Assembly: GCA_010279815.1 (NCBI GenBank)
Contig: QEOQ01000030.1
Location: forward strand, 1-17,028
Direction of reading: 5' to 3'
Length of the DNA: 17,028 nt
Source: Brachionus plicatilis
Taxonomy: Eukaryota; Rotifera; Eurotatoria; Ploima; Brachionidae
This document shows positions 7,628-16,311 of this stretch, one piece after another; positions within the stretch are counted from its first letter, which is position 1, and each line of letters begins with the position of its first letter. The translations under genes were made by a program, and so were the position numbers. Below the pieces are notes generated by a model. The model was not told the DNA's origin. It did no database searches and saw nothing but the letters and a program-made list of their open reading frames with translations.

Positions 7628-7734
7628 TTAGCATTTGGAATGTCAATTCAACCAAAAACATAACCATATTTTTAAAAAAAATTGCTGTAAGTTTTCTTAA
7701 AAAACATCTGTTTAGAAATCTTGTATTACAAAAT
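7628..7734 (+). repeat. Diverged direct repeat, copy A
   Basis: This segment is repeated at 8658-8762 in the same orientation, about 1,030 bases away. A 22-base block (7631-7652) is identical in the other copy, and a block containing ACATCTGT-TAGAAA follows with small indels. No coding frame is shared. Confidence 0.7.
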
Positions 7735-8409
7735 GTATGCAACAAAAATTAATCTCTTTAAACTTTGATCCATAAGAACTCATTAATGGGTTTTAATTTA
7801 GACAAAATTTGAATAATTGTTATATTATGTTTTATTCTATGTAAACATCCAAAGGAACAGCATTTTGTTACCTTGAGGCTTAGCAAACTAAAAGCGTGAT
7901 ATACGCGAAATTAAATTGAGACTTGAGAAAATAATTATAAATAAGCATAGTTTGGTTTGTATTTAATAAATTAACAGCAAGAGAAAGATGTTATCATATG
8001 AAAGGAGCCTAATCGAGACTTCATCGATATAATTTTCTGGAGTTGTATAACTTTTGATTATTTTTGGAATGCTGTTTGTCTAGAATTGCAGTTGAATTAT
8101 TAGAATCTTGAAAAACTATCTTATGTTTATTCTTAGCTTGAGGAAACTTAATTAAAACATATAAAGAAAAAAAATGGATATTTGTTTAAAGAGATCGAAC
8201 TTTACTTTTAAATTAAGAAACGTTTCATTTAAAAGATTTTGATATACAATGTCGTAAACAAACTATTCAATTTCAATCAAATTAAGTGGAATTATTTTAG
8301 ATCTTATTTTTTTGCTTTTTTAACATTTTTAAAATAATGAAAAAGTAGAACGTTAATTTTCACTTTTTAATGTTAAAATTGAGTTAAAAAAATACTTTTT
8401 CATTCTGAT

Positions 8410-8472
8410 AAAATGATTCCATTTTAATTAGTTTCGAATCTAATTAAATTAAAAAGAGATGGAATTCATTTT
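8410..8472. repeat. Imperfect inverted repeat
   Basis: AAAATGATTCCA at the left matches TGGAATTCATTTT at the right apart from one extra base, and TTTAATTAG/CTAATTAAA pair inside around an 8-base loop. Confidence 0.5.
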
Positions 8473-8657
8473 GAAATTTTTAATTGGAAAATAAATGATA
8501 TTTAAATGGAAGCCTTAATTGGAGATTTAAACTTTTTAAGATCTATTTTTACGGAAATTTTACTTAATTATAGTAAATTGAAAATTTTTTAATAAAAGTA
8601 AAAAGAGAATTTTGTTTGATGAGATTTAATTTTTTTCGATAGATGCTGATTATGAAT

Positions 8658-8762
8658 TAAGCATTTGGAATGTCAATTCAACTAAAAACATTAACATACT
8701 TTAAAAAAATTAGTTGTCGGTTTCGTAAAATAACATCTGTATAGAAAGCTTCAATTACAAAA
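8658..8762 (+). repeat. Diverged direct repeat, copy B
   Basis: Second copy of the 7628-7734 segment. The 22-base identical block is at 8661-8682. The divergence elsewhere suggests an old dispersed element rather than a recent duplication. Confidence 0.7.
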
Positions 8763-9965
8763 TATTGAAAAAAAAAATTATCTTTTTGAAATTTTTTTGT
8801 TGGCTTATTTATTTTCTTCTACTTAATTAAAATTTTCAAAAAATAAATTAAAAAATAAGATACTTCTTTTAATTTTGTTAATTTTTAGAAAAAAATACAA
8901 CATTGAAACAAGAAAAAATTTTTACCTCTTCAATAATTTTTTTTTACTTAAATATTGCTAGGAAATTGTTCCTTACTTCCCTTTCAAAGATTTGATGAAT
9001 AAATTTTTTATTTAAATGAACAGAATTAAAATCCTTTAAATACTTTCTATTAATAACAATAAAATTAAATTAAAAAAAAATAAATTAAATTTTTTATCTT
9101 GATTTTTTTTCGAAATAAAAATTCAAAATCCTAAATTTTAAGTTATGTTTCTGCTTAAAATTTACAAATTTGTAGAAAAAAGAATAAGATTAATTCTTTT
9201 CTGGACTATAAATCAATAACGTCATTAAATTTTTTTTCTAGATGTAAAATGTTAAGATTGCTTTTAAACTATTGATTTATAACTGCATTTTTATATAGTC
9301 AAATATATCTTAATATGAAATTAATGATAGAATCATTGATGTGAATTTTTTTTGCCATCAGACTTTCAAAAAAATATTCTACCGCATTTACATTCAAAAA
9401 AATTTAAATTATTCGTGTTTTTGTTATATTGAATAAATCTTACAGTTGAGATTCATCGATTAACCAGTTTTGATTGATAAGATTAGCTGAGTTTTTGTCT
9501 AGGCATTAGAATGAAATACATTGGTTCCAGGTTTCAAAAAAAAAATTTAATAATTGAATTTCGAAATTTTTAAAATCCAACGGAGTATTTCAGCAATTAT
9601 TTGATTTCTAATTGTGACACTTTTGTATGCTTTTTGAAACCTCAATGCATGATTTGTTGAATCAAATAAAAAGAGTTGAAAAATTGAAAGCTTATACGGC
9701 TTTTTTATCTAAAATCATCTGAATATCATTAGATCATTAGATCAATAGAATTAATCTTCAAAGAATGTTACATTAAACGAATAAATTCCTTTTTAGAGAA
9801 AAAATTTCTTAAATCAAAATGATACATTTATGCTTGGAATCAAAATGAGATTAAAATCTGATAAGAAAATTCAAATTTTTACTTATATTCTTGTATTTAT
9901 TGAAAATTAAATCAGCCATTTGAAAATTTTTCTTTCTTTATCTAATTTATTGTATAAATATAATA

Positions 9966-10011
9966 TTTAAATAAAGAGTTTATTTTTATTTGAATTAACT
10001 CTTTATTTAAA
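9966..10011. repeat. Perfect 15-bp inverted repeat
   Basis: TTTAAATAAAGAGTT at 9966-9980 and AACTCTTTATTTAAA at 9997-10011 pair perfectly around a 16-base loop. It is AT-rich, and is followed by a short TTCTAATTCTAATTTCTAA-like slippage tract. Confidence 0.7.
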
Positions 10012-10961
10012 CCAATTCTAATTCTAATTTCTAATTTCTGATTTTATCAATAATTTTACTTTATAATTTTATTTTAATAAATAACATTTTAAAAATTCTT
10101 ATTCTTTTTAATAATATTAATTAACACAAAAATTTCAGATTAAGCTCAATACCCATTATTAAAAAAAATATCTTTAAAAAATATGAAAAAGGCTGATTAC
10201 AACCAAGCATTGACCTTTTTTTCTATTTGGTTTTGTCTTTTCATCAACAAAATATTATTTACCGAAATTTATAAATAGTAAAATTTTTACATGAATTTAT
10301 AAATCATTTAAAATATCTAACTCTCTGACAAAAAAAACATTTATTTTAATAAAATAAATTTAATGAATATTTATTGAGCTTCTTTATTTTGATTGTCATT
10401 GAATTCACTAAATAATTCTTATTAAGGATCATTTAATTCAATATCTTGATTACTAGAAAAGAAATTTTTGACATTTGCTAAATCTTTGGTTTTTTATTTT
10501 TATTTTTTAGCGGTGCAATCAGTCATTTAGATACTAAACGAGTAAAAAGCCAAAAAAATTTCAAAAATTTAGAAAATGTATAAATTTAAAATCAAAAAGT
10601 CATTCAACCTTTTGTAAATTTTTTAAAATTTTAAAATTTTCAATTAAATCGAAAATTTGATTAAAAATTTTCAATCTTTAAGTGTAGTAACTTTAATATT
10701 CTACAGCGCTCTTTTTTTTTTTTTATTAATTAAATAATTTTGGGTTTCCCCAGAGTTTGTACAAATAGCTTTAGCCTTCGTTTAAACATTCATGTCACGA
10801 TACAATGTAAAAAATTTAGAGAAATTTTGTAGAAAATTGCTATATAAAAAATAATTAAAATTAAAAACAAAAAAAGAAAAAAAATATTAAAATTTTAACT
10901 AAAATGAGTAAAGCGTTCTTATAATACTATAAATGAGGTCTAACTAATGAATTATACAACT

Positions 10962-10981
10962 TGGATATGTTTGCATATCCA
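10962..10981. repeat. Short perfect hairpin
   Basis: TGGATATG (10962-10969) and CATATCCA (10974-10981) pair over 8 bases with a TTTG loop. It lies in a compositionally more complex patch, but no RNA family is recognised. Confidence 0.5.
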
Positions 10982-11647
10982 GGTGATTAGATGTCGGTCT
11001 GATGAAACTAAAGGTTTGAATAAACTTTCTTTATAACTTAGTGAGCTGAATTTTTTAGATTATAACGGGATCATAAGTCTCGTTCTTGAGTTAACTTAGT
11101 TTGCTTTCCGAATCGCTCAACTGATAATTGCTAATTTGAAAATTAGAATCATACGAAATTATTACACATTGTTCCCAATATATTCCATATTAAAAAAATA
11201 TTTTTTTTTGTTTTTTTTATAACAAACAAAATTCGAAGATTAATTTTTTTCAATGCTTTCGAATGATATTTGTGAGTATGAAATATATACAGATTTTTCA
11301 TTATACAGAGGTATAATATTGGTGATAAATTTCTTGTTGTGAAATTGAGAAAAAGAAACTTGATTTACATGAACAAATAAAGTCATTATTTTTATCTCTT
11401 CATCAAAATAATTTGAATTCATATTTGATCCATATTTAAATTCTTATCTATAGTTGTGATTTGACAGAAAGATTTTATCAAATATCAATTTGAAATTTTA
11501 TTTCAATAAATTTTTTTAAATTTCAATATGGTTAATTTAATTTTTACATTTCTAGAGTTATTTAAAAAACTTTACGTTCGATTCAAAAAAGAATTATTGA
11601 GTTTAAATCAGTTAATGTTAGTTAAATGTCGTTAATGATTTGGAAAA

Positions 11648-11785
11648 AAAATTGGTTATTATTCACTTCCTTTTGGCCCCAAAGAGTATCACGTAAGCTT
11701 CAAACTTCGTCAAGATAATGACCCTAAGCATATATCAGATATTTTCCTCTTAAAATTCTTACAATTTTACTTCAAGATATTGTGA
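11648..11785 (+). pseudogene. Tc1/mariner-type transposase relic
   Basis: A short open plus frame reads GYYSLPFGPKEYHVSFKL, directly followed by RQDNDPKHISDIF, ending at a stop at 11783-11785. The QDNDPKH string (11711-11731) is the hallmark around the second catalytic aspartate of Tc1-family DDE transposases, and the preceding P-x-G-x-x-x-Y and following S fit that context. No other catalytic motif or matching terminal repeats were found nearby, so it is a small dead fragment. Confidence 0.7.
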
Positions 11786-11811
11786 ATTTCAAGCATAATT
11801 TGAATGAGAGT

Positions 11812-12092
11812 AAAATTTCAGAAAAAAAGACAAATGAAAATTAAAAACAAAATTTCGTTTTAAATTTCAAATACAAATTGAACGAAAATTCTTCATTTTT
11901 TGATTAATTAAAATTAAAGTTAATAAAAAATATTTTAAAAATACTACAACATAAAAATACATTTAAAAATATATTTTGTTTACTTTAATTTTAATTTACT
12001 AAAAAATAAAAAAATTTTGTCCAATTTGTATTTAAAAATTTAAAGCGAAATTTTGTTTTTAATTTTCTTTTGTATTATTTTTCTGAAATTTT
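11812..12092. repeat. Long imperfect inverted repeat (foldback or MITE-like)
   Basis: The left arm 11812-11942 and right arm 11961-12092 are reverse complements over about 130 bases with scattered mismatches and small indels. The outer ends are AAATTTCAG and CTGAAATTT, and the loop is about 18 bases. Shared blocks include GAAAATTAAAAACAAAATTT and ATACAAATTG. No target duplication is clear. A foldback/MITE element or an inverted duplication are the main options. Confidence 0.8.
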
Positions 12093-12111
12093 TCCATTTT
12101 AATTTGAAATA

Positions 12112-12285
12112 GTGTCGGCAACCGTAAAACCGGCCGTTGATGCGGCCAAAAAATTTTGTTATCGCGAGCAAGACTGTCTAGACGGCCAACTAATTTGGGG
12201 GTAGGACCAGCGGCAAAAATTTTGGACAGCGATGTTGGCCGGCCAATTCATAGATAGACTGCTAAAAGAACGGCCAACTTTAAAG
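12112..12285. other. GGCC-rich island with repeated CGGCCAA motifs
   Basis: This segment is strikingly GC-rich for the window. CGGCC occurs repeatedly (12131, 12144, 12183, 12240 and 12272 regions), including the 12-base palindrome TTGGCCGGCCAA at 12235-12246. Two imperfect direct units start GCGGC-CAAAAA-TTTTG (about 12141 and 12210) and end ACGGCCAACT (about 12182 and 12271). No coding frame is recognised. It directly follows the long inverted repeat. Confidence 0.6.
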
Positions 12286-12354
12286 ATTTTATTTTATTTG
12301 ATTTATTTTATATAGATTTTAATTTAAATTTTATTAAATTTTAGGTTGTGACTA

Positions 12355-12455
12355 AAAAGCGGAAACGGAAAACGGAATTTCCGCGGTTTATTTTCCGCAA
12401 TTTTTTCTACTGAAATTAGGTAAATATGATACTAATAAGCGGAAATTCCGTGTTT
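12355..12455. repeat. Cluster of CGGAAA/TTTCCG motifs
   Basis: CGGAA or its complement recurs several times: GCGGAAACGGAAAACGGAAT, TTTCCGC twice, and a later GCGGAAATTCCG (12440-12451). The arrangement gives overlapping short palindromes. Function unknown; possibly the end of a transposon. Confidence 0.45.
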
Positions 12456-12769
12456 TAGATACTATTTAAAAATTTAGGGAAAAATTGACAAAAAGCCGAA
12501 AAATTTTACGGAAATCTAATGAATAAAATAAAAGGTGTATGTATATTTGTAAGAAAGATTTAATAATAAATTTATTTTATAAATTTTTAACATAAAAAAA
12601 GTAATTTTTGTGTATATAATTCTGATAACAGTCTAGATTATTGCTGTTTTCAATAAATAAAATTGACACACCCTTTTTTTAAAATAAAAAATTGTTTATC
12701 TGTGACGAGTTTAAGCTCCTCCAGGTTAAAATATATTTACAAAAAAATTAAATGTAAAGGAAAATATAA
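12456..12769. other. AT-rich stretch, nothing recognised
   Basis: Only A/T runs and short chance frames are seen between the CGGAAA cluster and LINE copy 2. Confidence 0.5.
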
Positions 12770-12795
12770 TAAAAAAAAATTTCTAAAAATTTTCT

Positions 12796-13404
12796 GGACT
12801 CTGGTGCATATTAGGATAAAAAAATGGCCAAAATTATCTTTGAGATAAGATCGTTTCTGCATTTAAGATATTTTAGAGTAAATGTAAATGGTCATCTAAG
12901 TGATCAATACCCTATTAAAGCAGGGTCAGTAATTAGTCCCAAAAGGGTCAGTAATTAGTCCATTTTTGTTTAGCATTTTCATAAATGACATACCAAAAAG
13001 AAATAAAACAAATTGTCAACGTTCTCTTCTCTTTGTAGATGATTTGGCTACTTTTTTATTTTTAAAAAGATAGGAAATCTTGTAAGCGTAATTAATAAGT
13101 ACCTAAAGTAAATTTAAAAATGGCTTTTCAAATGGAAAATGAAAATTTCTATTGAAAATTCATGTTCTTAAGGAAAAAAACTAAAGTTAAAATGAGTCTT
13201 AACCATAAAATTAATGGTAACAATTTAAATAACGAAGAAAAAGTGAAATTCCTAGGCATCACGTTAGACTCAAAACTTACATTAGGACGAATGGTGGATG
13301 AATTGAAAGAGTGCTGTAATTCAAGACTTAATATAATAAAATATCTCTCAAATAGGAAATGGGATCTAAAGCCAAAAGCATTAGGTAATCTTTATAAATA
13401 TTTG
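12796..13404 (+). pseudogene. LINE reverse transcriptase domain relic (copy 2)
   Basis: This covers the RT palm of a non-LTR retrotransposon, broken by at least three frame changes or stops. The catalytic box reads FVDD (13032-13043) in place of the usual F/YADD. The preceding PxG-SVISP block has been disrupted by a 17-base duplication (12923-12939 and 12945-12961). A longer open frame (13162-13416) gives NLNNEEKVKFLGITLDSKLT and RLNIIKYLSNRKWDLKP, closely matching the LNLIKILSNKKW region of copy 1. The protein would have copied LINE RNA at its target site; it is now inactive. Confidence 0.85.
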
Positions 13405-13800
13405 AAGAGAAAATGAAACTTCTAAAACTAAAGGTGGAACTCAAAGAGGAAGAAAACGAGGCAGGGTTTAATCATAAATTTATTAAAATTTTAATTTCGA
13501 ATTTTTTTAGTAAATAATCATTAAATTTTTTAAAATAAATGATTCGGTTTTTAATTTTTTAATTTTTTTTAAATTACATTTAATTATAGAGTTTTTTAGC
13601 TATTATTGCGCAATTATAGCTGGACTTTCTAAAACAGCTTACATGTAACTGTATTTCAAAAAAAAGTGCCAAAAACACGTTGTTATTACATGTAATTATA
13701 ATCGAAGTTTACGGTATCTGGGTCACTTTTTGGTAGTGAAAAATTTTCGAATAAAAGAAACCCTTTGATGACAGAACTTTCTTTTATTTGAGGAAATACG
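13405..13800. other. Unrelated segment inside LINE copy 2
   Basis: LINE similarity stops after LGNLYKYL and resumes at LLTVS. The intervening bases contain two TTACATGTAA palindromes (13639-13648, 13687-13696 region) and a perfect hairpin, AATAAAAGAAA (13750-13760) with TTTCTTTTATT (13778-13788). Terminal repeats and target duplications are not evident, so a deletion combined with an insertion is the simplest description. Confidence 0.5.
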
Positions 13801-13986
13801 CTACTTACAGTTTCATATCAACTCTTTGAGTTCAGAGAGAGATATTTCAGGGCAGGATTGAGTCATTCTGTTTCAGTAGTCGTCAGACTGGTGGAAGAAT
13901 ATAGAAAAGGTTTCGAACCAAGATATATCAAATATCCAACTCCATTTTGTAGTTGCTACCTAACAATTTCTTCTTTTTTTTCCTGA
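13801..13986 (+). pseudogene. LINE C-terminal relic (copy 2)
   Basis: The frame gives LLTVSYQLFEFRERYFRAG, then SHSVSVVVRLVEEYRKGFE, and ends YPTPFCSCYLTISS before a stop near 13985. It matches segment 3 of copy 1 and keeps the seven codons missing there. The C-x-C-Y pair near the C-terminus is conserved between both copies, so it was probably a feature of the active protein. Confidence 0.8.
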
Positions 13987-14195
13987 ACTATCAAGTATTT
14001 AAACATGTCTTACCTCTAGCTATTTGAATATATGGTTATTAATTTTTTTTTATTACTTAGACTTGTTTATCTTTTTTTTATTTTTATTTATTTTTCATTT
14101 TATTTTATCTTATTTAATTTTATTTTAGTTTTTTTATATTTTTATTCTGAAGGAGCATTAGCTTTGTACAGATATACAAATAAATAAAATAAAAA

Positions 14196-15224
14196 CATTG
14201 TGTACATTAACAGACATATTAAACTGATAAATTAAAATTAATTAATAGATGATTTTTATAAGACATTTTATGTTTAATGGTATATTTTTTGGTGAAAAAA
14301 AATAATAGGCCATTTTTATTTAAAGAATTCATGTGAAATTACGAAAATTTTAGGAAATTGGTGAATTTTATCTTTTATGGTTATAGGGCATTTTTTAATT
14401 GATTTTTTTCTTATTCATTTTAAAAAAATAAGCAAAGTTTTGATCAATAAAGACCTATTTTTTACTTTCAGGCACATGATAAAATTTTGAAATAAAAGGT
14501 ATAAAGTGAAAGTAAATGGATGACAAGATTCTTCAGTGAAATAAACCCTGAGTAAGAAACTACAGAATTCCTTTGTTTTTGTGAAAATAAAAATTACTTT
14601 TTTAAATTTTAGACTTGACCCAGCGCTGTAAATTGAATACAAAGAAAAATTAGAAAAATGATTATTTTATTTTTTATTTTTTGGAAAAATCTCAAGCTTA
14701 AATGCCGAACTAAATTTAAAAAGCATTATTTTATTGCAGACTCAAGGCTCAAGCTGTGTTTCGGTTTATAAGGCTGCAATATCGAACAAGAGACCAAATA
14801 AGATAAAATTAATTTTAATTAGTTAAAGAAAAAAAGAATTCGAGACATCAATCTAATAAGTGATAATTTTTGTTTTTATCAGACTAACTTAAATTTAGCT
14901 AAATGTAATAGTTTATTTAATAAGTATTTTTTTTCCTTATATGGGTCTACTTAGTACCCACAAAAAAAATCTAGTACCCACTCGAAAAAAACTTTTAAAC
15001 ACAAAATGCAAAACTTTTTAACACAAATTTTTGTAAAACATTCATTTTCAATTACATTACCCCTTTTTTTTTAAATTTTTTAATCATTCAAAAAATAAAT
15101 TTTTATTCTAGTCAAAAATTTAAAGAGATTCAGAATGTTTTTAAGAAGCAAAAAGCTTATTTTTGAATATTTGGTAAAAAAATATAGGTAAACGAAAATT
15201 TAAGAAAGCAATTATTCATGATAA
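14196..15224. other. AT-rich intergenic stretch
   Basis: No gene is supported. A 20-base-period direct repeat of TAGTACCCAC occurs at 14952-14961 and 14972-14981, followed by two ACTTTT-AACACAAA-like strings. The patch 14695-14800 is less AT-rich but has no recognisable product. Confidence 0.5.
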
Positions 15225-15545
15225 TTCGCTTAATTCGATCGTTTCAATTCAGAAAAATTTGAATAACTTTTTTACTATAACTTATTTCTGTAAAATGCTT
15301 AATGTTTAAGCAACTTTGCTTAAACCTAAAATATATATTTGCAAAAACTCTGCAATGTACTTGCACACTTGATTAGAATACTTTTTAATGGCGTGTAAAA
15401 TGCAGAAAATTGCAGAGTATTTTGCAGACCTATTTTACAGCATTAAGCAAATTTGCTTATAATTAAGTAATTTATAGAACTAAATTATCTTTTTTAGTAT
15501 AAAAGTTATTCAAATTTTTCTGAATTGAAATGATCGAATTGAAAT
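15225..15545. mobile_element. MITE-like hairpin element A
   Basis: Outer arms at 15232-15277 and 15495-15540 are reverse complements at 44 of 46 positions. Inside them a weaker stem continues: AAGCAA-TTTGCTTA repeats, and GCAAAAACTCTGCAAT (15341-15356) with ATTGCAGAGTATTTTGC (15409-15425). The centre holds AATACTTTTTAATGGCGTG (15378-15396), also found at the centre of hairpin element B. No coding capacity. The structure fits a non-autonomous foldback/MITE element; target duplications were not resolved. Confidence 0.75.
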
Positions 15546-15770
15546 GAACTTCACAGCCCCCTTAATGACGCCGAGCCAATTGATAAACCTCAAAAACAAG
15601 ATGTTACAAATGCAAAAATAGTTGATTAGATTTTTAAAGCAATAAATCAATCGCCAAAACCTCAATTTCAAAATGAAAAAGAGGATGATGTAAAATATTT
15701 TATTAAAGTTCAGGAAATACAAAACGTCCACGCAATCTTAGGATTCGATAATAATATTAATTTATTTTAG
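15543..15770 (+). pseudogene. Exon-like open frame with one stop, unidentified
   Basis: Starting directly at the edge of hairpin element A, a plus frame of 75 codons is interrupted only by a TAG at 15627-15629. Its composition is protein-like and polar (NDAEPIDKPQKQDVTNAK, then KPQFQNEKEDDVKYF and NVHAILGFDNN). The final ILGFD resembles the end of a retropepsin-like domain, but no DTG/DSG motif is visible, so I do not name it. A 25-base block at 15722-15746 recurs at 16807-16831 (22 of 25 matches). It may be a relic of a mobile-element ORF or host exon. Confidence 0.3.
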
Positions 15771-16231
15771 AAAATAAAGAGATAACTTATTTACTTAAAA
15801 TTTTGTTAAAAACTTATAATTTTTTTTTGAAAGGAAGACTTATACATATACACACATCTTGATTAAAAACTTCCAAAAAATTAATTTTTTTCAATTTTCT
15901 AAAATGCCTCATTTAGAACGCTTTTTTTAAGAGAAATAAAAGAGAAAAACAAAAAATTAAAACCTTCAAGTTGTTCAAAATTTTCTCCTGTTTCAGAATT
16001 CGCAAAAATAATCGAGGGTTATGGGGGTCCCATGGGACTAGATACAAATAAACCAAAAAAACGTGTTAAATTTGGGCTTTTTTTGAAAAAATTTCTAAGA
16101 TAAATTTTTTTTGGAAGATAAAAATATCATTTTTTAGTAGAAAATTTTACGCTCTTTCAGGTGATGTATGATTTTAACATGTTTTATTTACTTTTGTTTA
16201 AGATATACGCATCTATTCGGCAACTTGAAGT
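15771..16231. other. AT-rich stretch, no gene
   Basis: Nothing coding is recognised. One GC-rich spot has the perfect palindrome GTCCCATGGGAC at 16027-16038. Confidence 0.5.
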
Positions 16232-16311
16232 TTAGGATCAAAAAAATCAGATCAAATGGTATTTTTTTTTATAAGTTTTGAATGGTACTTGATTAAATCT
16301 CTCTGCAAAAT
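16232..16311 (+). repeat. Direct repeat, copy A (about 80 bp)
   Basis: Repeated in the same orientation at 16822-16902 with few differences. It begins TTAGGATCAAAAAAATCAG and ends CTCTCTGCAAAAT. Its last 29 bases are the outer part of the left arm of hairpin element B. Confidence 0.8.

Larger units (their letters stand above)
7017..11647. other. Long AT-rich stretch without a supported gene
   Basis: About 4.6 kb is dominated by A/T runs with stops in every frame. Inside it I can support only a diverged direct repeat (7628-7734 and 8658-8762) and hairpins at 7529-7573, 8410-8472, 9966-10011 and 10962-10981. The segment 10905-11160 is compositionally more complex than its surroundings but shows no frame or known RNA structure. 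Confidence 0.55.
12770..14195 (+). mobile_element. Non-LTR retrotransposon (LINE) copy 2, decayed
   Basis: This is a second, 5'-truncated relative of LINE copy 1. It begins near a degraded RT motif (TLVHIRIKKWPKLS, about 12796-12837), continues through RYFRVNVNGHLSDQYPIKAG (12866-12925), the palm block SPFLFSIFINDIP, the catalytic box LLFVDDLAT (13026-13052), KWKMKIS, VKFLGITLDSKLT, LSNRKW and LGNLYKYL (to about 13404), then skips to LLTVS and YPTPFCSCYLTIS (about 13800-13970). The stop is followed by a T-rich 3' UTR and a 3' end with an AAATAAATAAAATAAAA tail near 14177-14195. About 395 bases of unrelated sequence replace roughly 57 codons at 13405-13800. Confidence 0.85.

Noticed and set aside
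10183..10278. 31-residue ORF beginning MKKADYNQALTFF
   Set aside because: Too short, no context, and its tail is AT-driven; not distinguishable from chance.
11240..11422. 60-codon minus-strand ORF
   Set aside because: AT-rich frame with no motif, neighbour or regulatory support; likely chance.
11570..11590. tRNA T-loop-like GTTCGATTC
   Set aside because: Flanking bases do not form a T stem and no D arm, anticodon arm or acceptor stem is present.
12663..12848. 61-codon plus-strand ORF as an independent gene
   Set aside because: First half is low complexity; the second half is simply the start of the LINE copy 2 RT relic.
14415..14642. 75-codon minus-strand ORF
   Set aside because: Phe/Leu/Lys-rich translation expected from AT-rich DNA; no recognisable feature.
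15510..15731. 73-codon minus-strand ORF
   Set aside because: Hydrophobic low-complexity translation, overlapping the hairpin arm and a more protein-like plus frame.
15720..15760. Retropepsin-like ILGFD string suggesting an LTR element
   Set aside because: No DTG/DSG catalytic motif, RT or LTRs nearby; five residues are not enough.
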